This document shows positions 59,099 to 64,000 of a stretch of 64,000 bases of DNA, one piece after another. The DNA is from Zonotrichia leucophrys gambelii (lineage: Eukaryota > Chordata > Aves > Passeriformes > Passerellidae). Positions within the stretch are counted from its first letter, which is position 1, and the number at the start of each line of letters is the position of its first letter. The position numbers and the translations under genes are program-made. The notes under the pieces were generated by a model that saw only the letters and a list, made by a program, of their open reading frames with translations, was not told the DNA's origin and ran no database searches. The stretch is from NCBI RefSeq assembly GCF_028769735.1, contig NC_088173.1, positions 69,996,463-70,060,462 of the forward strand, given 5' to 3'.

Positions 59099-60210
59099 TG
59101 TTGGCACCACAAACAGATGGTGTCGAGTCTTAGTTTTTACATCTCTAAAAATCCCTGCCCCAACACCTGACCAGCTCAGCTCTGTACCCAGATGCTCTGA
59201 AAAGCACTTTAAAAAACTCCAAAGAGTATTTTACATTCCTTAAAGACACTCTAGTGGAAAATACCAAAAGTGTAGAAGAAATTCATCTTAGCCAAGAGAT
59301 GACCCACTTACATACAGATTTATGCAACACTTAAAGGGATATAATAGAGATAAGAGGTGGTCAAAGGAAACTAAATTAGTGTAGCTGAATTTGAGCTTGT
59401 CTCCTCTCTCCTAATACTGTGTCACTCCAGCTACAACATGGAGAATGCTAATGGATATTATGCAAGGAGAGAACCCTCCCACGCATCACATTAGCAAAAA
59501 ATCCTCAGAGACGTGGTAGTTCCCCTGGAAAAAAAGTCATCCACATTCATTCTTGACATCACATCTGATTGCAGTTGGCACAAAAACATCAGAGGGAATA
59601 TTTTAATAGTGCAATATCTCAAGTTTGCACACAAGTGAGACTTATCAGACATTGGACATATTGTTTTATTGCACTTCCACCTTTTTTGCAGATGGAATTT
59701 ACCAGCTCCAAACACTCCTGATGCTCAGCTGCAGCACATTGTGCTACAGCATTTATGTAGGTCATTGACTTCTCATTTTCAACAAATTCTCTGTACTGCA
59801 AGAGCAGTGCAAGTGTCCACATGTGTCAGACACTCCCTAAAATATGTTGAGGTGCATCCAAAGACCTCAAACTGTACAAAACATCCACTTCACATTCACC
59901 ACACCACCTCTTGTCTCCCAAACTCTTCCTAAAAAATGCCTTGAGAGTTTTAGAGGACAAACAATGGTGTTGGGCAGAGAGTAAAGAAGAAATGGGTTGA
60001 GGTGATGAGATTGTGGAGGATTTGTGGTTCTGGCTCATTGCCACAACATCAGGCTTTGGGGATGGTGAGGAGTTAAGAAGCAGAGTTACCTCCACCTGTG
60101 ACAACAGAAATTCTTAAAAACACACCCTGAATACATTTCTGGTGTTCAGACAAGCTTTGGGCTAGCAGTGGTGGTGCAGACCCAGGGACATCCCTCCACA
60201 GAGGTGTTAC

Positions 60211-60379
60211 CTGTTCTCTGGGGCGTTGGTGAGCGACGCGACGATGTTCTGCTCGATGAAGAAGAGCATGGAGAGGAGAAATCCCAGCCCCATGGCACTC
60301 ATGACCGACCCAATGGACAGGGACTGCACAGGGGCCAGCACAAACAAGCTGTCAGAGGCGTTGTAGTTAAATTTGGACA
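60211..60379 (-). CDS. SLC4A11: SLC4A11 coding exon, [16 protein letters not shown] segment
   Basis: This 169-nt exon follows the acceptor CTCTTTGCAG and ends before the donor GTAAC. It encodes [20 protein letters not shown], then [20 protein letters not shown] and NAPENR. The FFIEQN motif is the SLC4-family signature in the transport core, and the exon contains one transmembrane helix. By my count it corresponds to human residues about 633-688. No disrupting change is seen. Confidence 0.96.
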
Positions 60380-61475
60380 CTGCAAAGAGGAGGGGAAGGA
60401 TGTTAGGAGGCACCTTCTTGTCCAACCATCAATGTTTTACCCACACCACGAAGTGCTGGGAAGCGAGCAGGAAAGCAGGAGTGATGCTCTGGCATGTGGG
60501 AGCCTGGAGGCCATGGAAGATGGGTCCATCTGGCTGGTTTGGTTTATTTTTCTCCTCCATCCACTTACAACTTGGCTGCCATCCTGATAGGACAGACCAC
60601 TGCTAGTCCTAGCGAGGCATTACAGATATTGGAGCAAAACAAAAGAGGGAAACTTGTTTTCCACAGATGCAACATGTTTTTAGATGAGGAAGCCTTATTT
60701 CTAACCAGCACCATAATGCTCAGCTCATCAACCCACAGAGGCATTTGAGAACTTCCTCATCTCCAACAAGCTGTGCAAGGCATTTTAGTATAAAATCTAA
60801 ATCAAAACTGCTGCTATTGGAAGCAATCCATGGCTGGGGATAAATCACACATGGCCACACATCATTTTGCAATCCAACTGGATGGAATGGCCATCACAAC
60901 AAAGAAAAAGCCATTTCTTATTTGTTTCCATACATTTCCTCACATCACCCGCTCACGTCACTGCAGGACAATGCAATTCCTGTCCCCATTATCACTTCCT
61001 GATATGGAAAAGTTGATCTATTTGGCCAATGAATGGTGGCTCATTTTTAGATTTCCTTGTGTAACTTAGAGCTGCCCAGATGCTCTGCACCATTTCACCT
61101 AAATTAGGAAAACAAACTGGAGACAAAGAGGACAAACTGGGATGACCAACTCCATGTTGATATGACTGGCAACAACCCTTCCTGCCTGCTGATTACTCTG
61201 CCCTTTGTTCTTTGCCAGAGATTGTTCATCTCCCTTTTTATGACACATACCTCAAACTCATTGAAAAGACACATCTGGATAATTTTTCTTGCCCCAGACT
61301 CAATCAGGGTTTTGAATGATATAAATCTAACAGTGAGGAAATCTGAGCTCTTGGTGGGAGGTACACAAAGAATTTGTGAAATTATATGGAAGAACTTTAT
61401 TAGCAAAACCCTTCTAGGATTTCACTTCTTGCTTTCATAAACCTCAGAATTCCAGAGAACAAAATAAGAACTTAC

Positions 61476-61582
61476 TTTCAATTTCATTGAAGATAAAGGA
61501 ACCCACAATAGAGAAGGTCAGGACTGAAATGGGTAAGGCACAGTCGGACAGAATTTCACGTACCCTCGCGTGCAAATATGGG
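61476..61582 (-). CDS. SLC4A11: SLC4A11 coding exon, [18 protein letters not shown] segment
   Basis: This 107-nt exon follows an acceptor CTTTTGCAG and ends GAAATTGAAA before the donor GTAAG. It encodes [20 protein letters not shown], then a transmembrane stretch ([12 protein letters not shown]) and FNEIE. The [11 protein letters not shown] block is highly conserved in the SLC4 family. Frame joins cleanly to both neighbours: a Ser codon is split at the upstream junction and a Met codon at the downstream junction. Confidence 0.95.
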
Positions 61583-62204
61583 CTGCAAAAGAGACAAGAA
61601 ATTCCCATCAGCACCCCACTGTCAGGACAATCACTCAATCCTGACAACATTTAATGTTTAAAAGTGAAAATTCAGTCTCATCTTGCAATGCTAAAGAGAT
61701 ACTTGGAGTGATGAATTAGTCTTTTACTCAGCCCTAAATCTTCTGGAACCTTTGAAGGTTGATGAGTGCAGAAGCAAAACACAAAGAAACAAGAAAATAA
61801 GATGCAAGCTAGAAAAAAAAAAGGCCTTCAAGCACCAATTTGTGTCTCATTTGCACTTTACTTTAATTGATTCCTGCATCTCAAATGAAGAGTTTTAAGA
61901 GCAATAGGAGCAAACCCCAAATTAGAGCCGATGTTTGACTCCCGGGAGCACACTGAAAGTACATTCCCAGTAGACCTTCCTGCACCATCAGGAATTTTTG
62001 CCCCGCAAAATGGTTCAATCCCTGTTTGGAGGGAGATACAGGGATCCCAAGTGGGAACCCAAAGCTTTTTTACAAAGTCACTTGTGAGGCCAAACCAAAG
62101 ACAGAAGGACATCATCCACTGAGTGAACATTTTGTTCTACTGGGAATATTTTCCAGGTGGCCCTGGCAAGTTCATCTCTGTCTTTGGCTTCCACCTGATA
62201 TTCC

Positions 62205-62735
62205 TGGGTTGCAAAATTGGTGAGGCCACACCTTGAGTGCTGTGTCCAGTTCTGGCCCCTCAGTTTAGGAAGGATGTTGAGATACTTGAGCATGTCCCAA
62301 GGAGAGCAACAAGGCTGGTGAGGGGCTGGGAACACAAACCCTGTGAGGAACAATTGAGAGAGCTGGGGGTGTCCAGCCTGGAGATAAGGAGGCTCAGAGG
62401 TGAGCTTATAACTCTCTACAACTCCCTGAAAGGTGGCTGTGGTCAGGTGGGGTTGATTTCTTTCTCCAGGCAGCACTGACAGAACCAGAGACACAGCCTC
62501 AAGCTGCACCAAGGGAAATACAGGTTGGATATTAGAAAGAAGTTTTTCACAGAAAGAGTGATAAAGTTCTGGAATGGCTGCCGGGGGAGGTAGTGGAGTC
62601 GCCTTCCCTGGATGTGTTTAAATAAAACCTGAATTTGGCACTCAGTGCCAGGGTTTAGTTGAGGTGTTGGGGCTGGGTTGGACTGGATGATCTTGAAGGT
62701 CTTTTCCAACCTGGTCATTCTGTTAATGACTCCCT
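62205..62735 (+). repeat. CR1 LINE 3' fragment (~530 bp), longest copy in the window
   Basis: Forward CR1 with GTGCTGTGTCCAGTTCTGGC, GGAGATAAGGAGGCTCAGAG, AGCCTCAAGCTGCACCAAGG, GGTTGGATATTAGAAAGAAG, and TTGGACTGGATGATCTTGAA. It ends about 48 bp before the donor of the exon at 62783-63011, in antisense to SLC4A11. Confidence 0.9.
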
Positions 62736-62782
62736 CAGAGAGAACATGAAACAGTCAGCAGCCTGAGCTCTGAACAACTCAC

Positions 62783-63011
62783 CTTTTCTTGAACTGATAG
62801 AGGGTGTGGCCGAGCCAGAGAGTTCCCAACATCAGCATGAGGCTGAGGACAGCGGTCTCGCGCCCGTAGTGGTGCCCATCCTGAGTGCACGTCTGGTTCT
62901 CGCTCACTGAGGAGTTCATCAAGAAGCTGCTGTTGATGCCAAGGCCTGGGATAGCATCAGCCCCTGCTTTTCCACCTCCTGTCTGGTCATTGCGGTAATA
63001 TGTCTTAAAAA
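62783..63011 (-). CDS. SLC4A11: SLC4A11 internal coding exon (glycosylated extracellular loop and following TM)
   Basis: This is the first SLC4A11 exon visible; earlier ones lie beyond the right edge. It follows an acceptor TTTGTGCAG at 63012 and ends CAAGAAAAG before the donor GTGAG at 62782. The peptide runs from FKTYYRN through a variable loop with three N-glycosylation sequons (two NSS, one NQT) to the conserved DGHHYGRETAVLSL and GTLWLGHTLYQFKK. This matches the loop of human SLC4A11 known to be glycosylated, followed by a transmembrane helix. SLC4A11 is a plasma-membrane transporter first described as a sodium-borate cotransporter and now mostly considered an H+/OH- (and NH3-linked) conductance; human mutations cause corneal endothelial dystrophy. 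A CR1 element ends about 50 bp downstream of the donor. Confidence 0.95.
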
Positions 63012-64000
63012 CTGCACAAACAACCAACAGGCAAGCGTTAGGAGAAGACAATCAAAGCAAGTTAAATAAAGTGGGTTTCTTGCTTGATCACGAAGTATTA
63101 ACGTTATGCCTCACCAGCTCTGCCTCTCAAGCCTGCAGAAAGAAATCAGAGCTGTTGCTCTTAGGAAGCCAGTGCTTCACAAATTGATTTTTTCACTTAC
63201 TTTAACAGGTAAGAGTTAGATTAATTTATAAAGCAACACTGTAAGGACTTGCAGTGCTAATTATGTGGTTTTGTTCCCAACACTGGAAGCACTGCTGTTA
63301 GATACACATATAAATATTTCTATCTAGACACCTGCTTTCAGTAGCCTGGCAAACAAATTCCATCAGGATTCTCTGGAAACACTAAGAGCAGCCAGGTTGC
63401 ACAGATCCTTAAGTGGATTACAGAGTGTACACTAATTACTTTTCTTCCAAGGCTAGTCCAGATTTCAGAGGTAAGTGTTGACATGCAAAACCTGGCAGAA
63501 CATTTAAATTTACAATGCAAATTAGAGTTACAGGCCTGAAGTAAACCTGCACAAGCAAAACACCCAGTAAAGCCTCTGGAACTGTCCATAAATGTTTTAG
63601 ATCAGCTCAAAGGCATTTATATAAGGAATGGACAGCTGTAAAGACCCTCTTGCTCTTGAGCATTTACTGTGTTCCCATTTCTATGTCACTGGCTGGCTTC
63701 AAGTGTAAAAATATGTTTTTGGGATCATTTCACCACTTTGGGGAAAAACAGCCTGAAGGAGCAAGTAAAAGCAGAAGATGGGAATTGGGCTTTGCAGCCT
63801 CAGTGTTCCCACAATATCTGCTCCAATGGCAACATGCAGCATCCACACTTCCCTATACCCATGGGAAATACAGGAGCATGGAAACCACCACACCAGAGCT
63901 TTGCAGTCCCACTATCTTTCTTCATTTTGGTCAAAATATCCCTTCAAACTTTGCATAGAGAACTTCAGGGCAAGACCATCCTCTCTAGGCAAAACCACAA
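63012..64000 (-). other. SLC4A11 upstream intron, partial
   Basis: The intron preceding the first visible exon extends past the window edge. No further SLC4A11 exon is found in it. Confidence 0.7.

Larger units (their letters stand above)
45998..62782 (-). other. SLC4A11: SLC4A11 introns within the window (six)
   Basis: The six introns are 61583-62782, 60380-61475, 57221-60210, 52597-57046, 49649-52400 and 45998-49478. All have GT-AG ends. Identified contents are CR1 fragments, one LTR with an internal tandem array and an AT-rich block, each listed separately. In 53000-57040, 50000-50980 and 59100-60200 I recognise nothing beyond ordinary intron sequence. Confidence 0.9.

Noticed and set aside
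1..64000. tRNA, rRNA, CRISPR or bacterial-type operon features
   Set aside because: None was seen. Repeats here are CR1, LTR, SINE or simple repeats, without the regular spacer pattern of CRISPR, and no tRNA-type A/B-box pairs with cloverleaf arms were noticed.

Overview
The window looks like nuclear DNA from a bird, probably a songbird. It carries about twenty CR1 LINE 3' fragments on both strands, several solo LTRs of kinds I recognise from passerine genomes, AT-rich minisatellites, and sparse compact exons with canonical GT-AG introns. There is no sign of bacterial, plasmid or organelle DNA. All calls come from reading the sequence; no alignment or database search was run.

Two genes are supported, both on the minus strand and both apparently intact. 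(1) A two-exon serotonin receptor of the 5-HT7 type has exon 1 at 28811-29322 (or 28811-29217, depending on the start) and exon 2 at 21078-21849, separated by a 6.96 kb intron. All rhodopsin-family signature residues are present, but the C-terminal tail is short. It lies beside SLC4A11, which as I recall is not where vertebrate HTR7 sits, so I read it as the HTR7-like paralog (HTR7L). (2) The last seven coding exons (about 369 codons) of SLC4A11 lie between 63011 and 45934. They encode the C-terminal part of a membrane transporter, from a glycosylated extracellular loop to the stop codon. Earlier exons lie beyond the right edge.

Layout from left to right: 1-20.8 kb has no supported gene and holds CR1 fragments, LTRs (930-1205, 5215-5901, 8166-8740, 8745-9408, 14161-14818), a G/T-only low-complexity block (3945-4375) and other simple repeats. 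20.8-30.6 kb is the receptor gene. A MIR-like SINE and one copy of a 157-bp duplication lie downstream of its stop; the second copy, a G-quadruplex-type repeat and a 174-nt pure purine tract lie in its intron; a GC-rich promoter region covers exon 1. 30.6-45.9 kb is the spacer between the genes, with a 40-41 bp minisatellite, a possible enhancer (32740-33240), two LTRs, AT-rich arrays and a 70-bp duplicated block. 45.9-64 kb is SLC4A11, whose introns hold CR1 copies, an AT-rich block with a perfect hairpin, and an LTR inflated by about ten copies of a ~97-bp unit.

Nothing suggests that the two genes work together biochemically: one is a Gs-type amine receptor, the other a proton/hydroxide or borate-type membrane transporter. 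The most interesting points are the receptor paralog in its SLC4A11 setting, the direct repeats flanking its exon 2, and the two LTRs of one family with independently expanded AT-rich cores.
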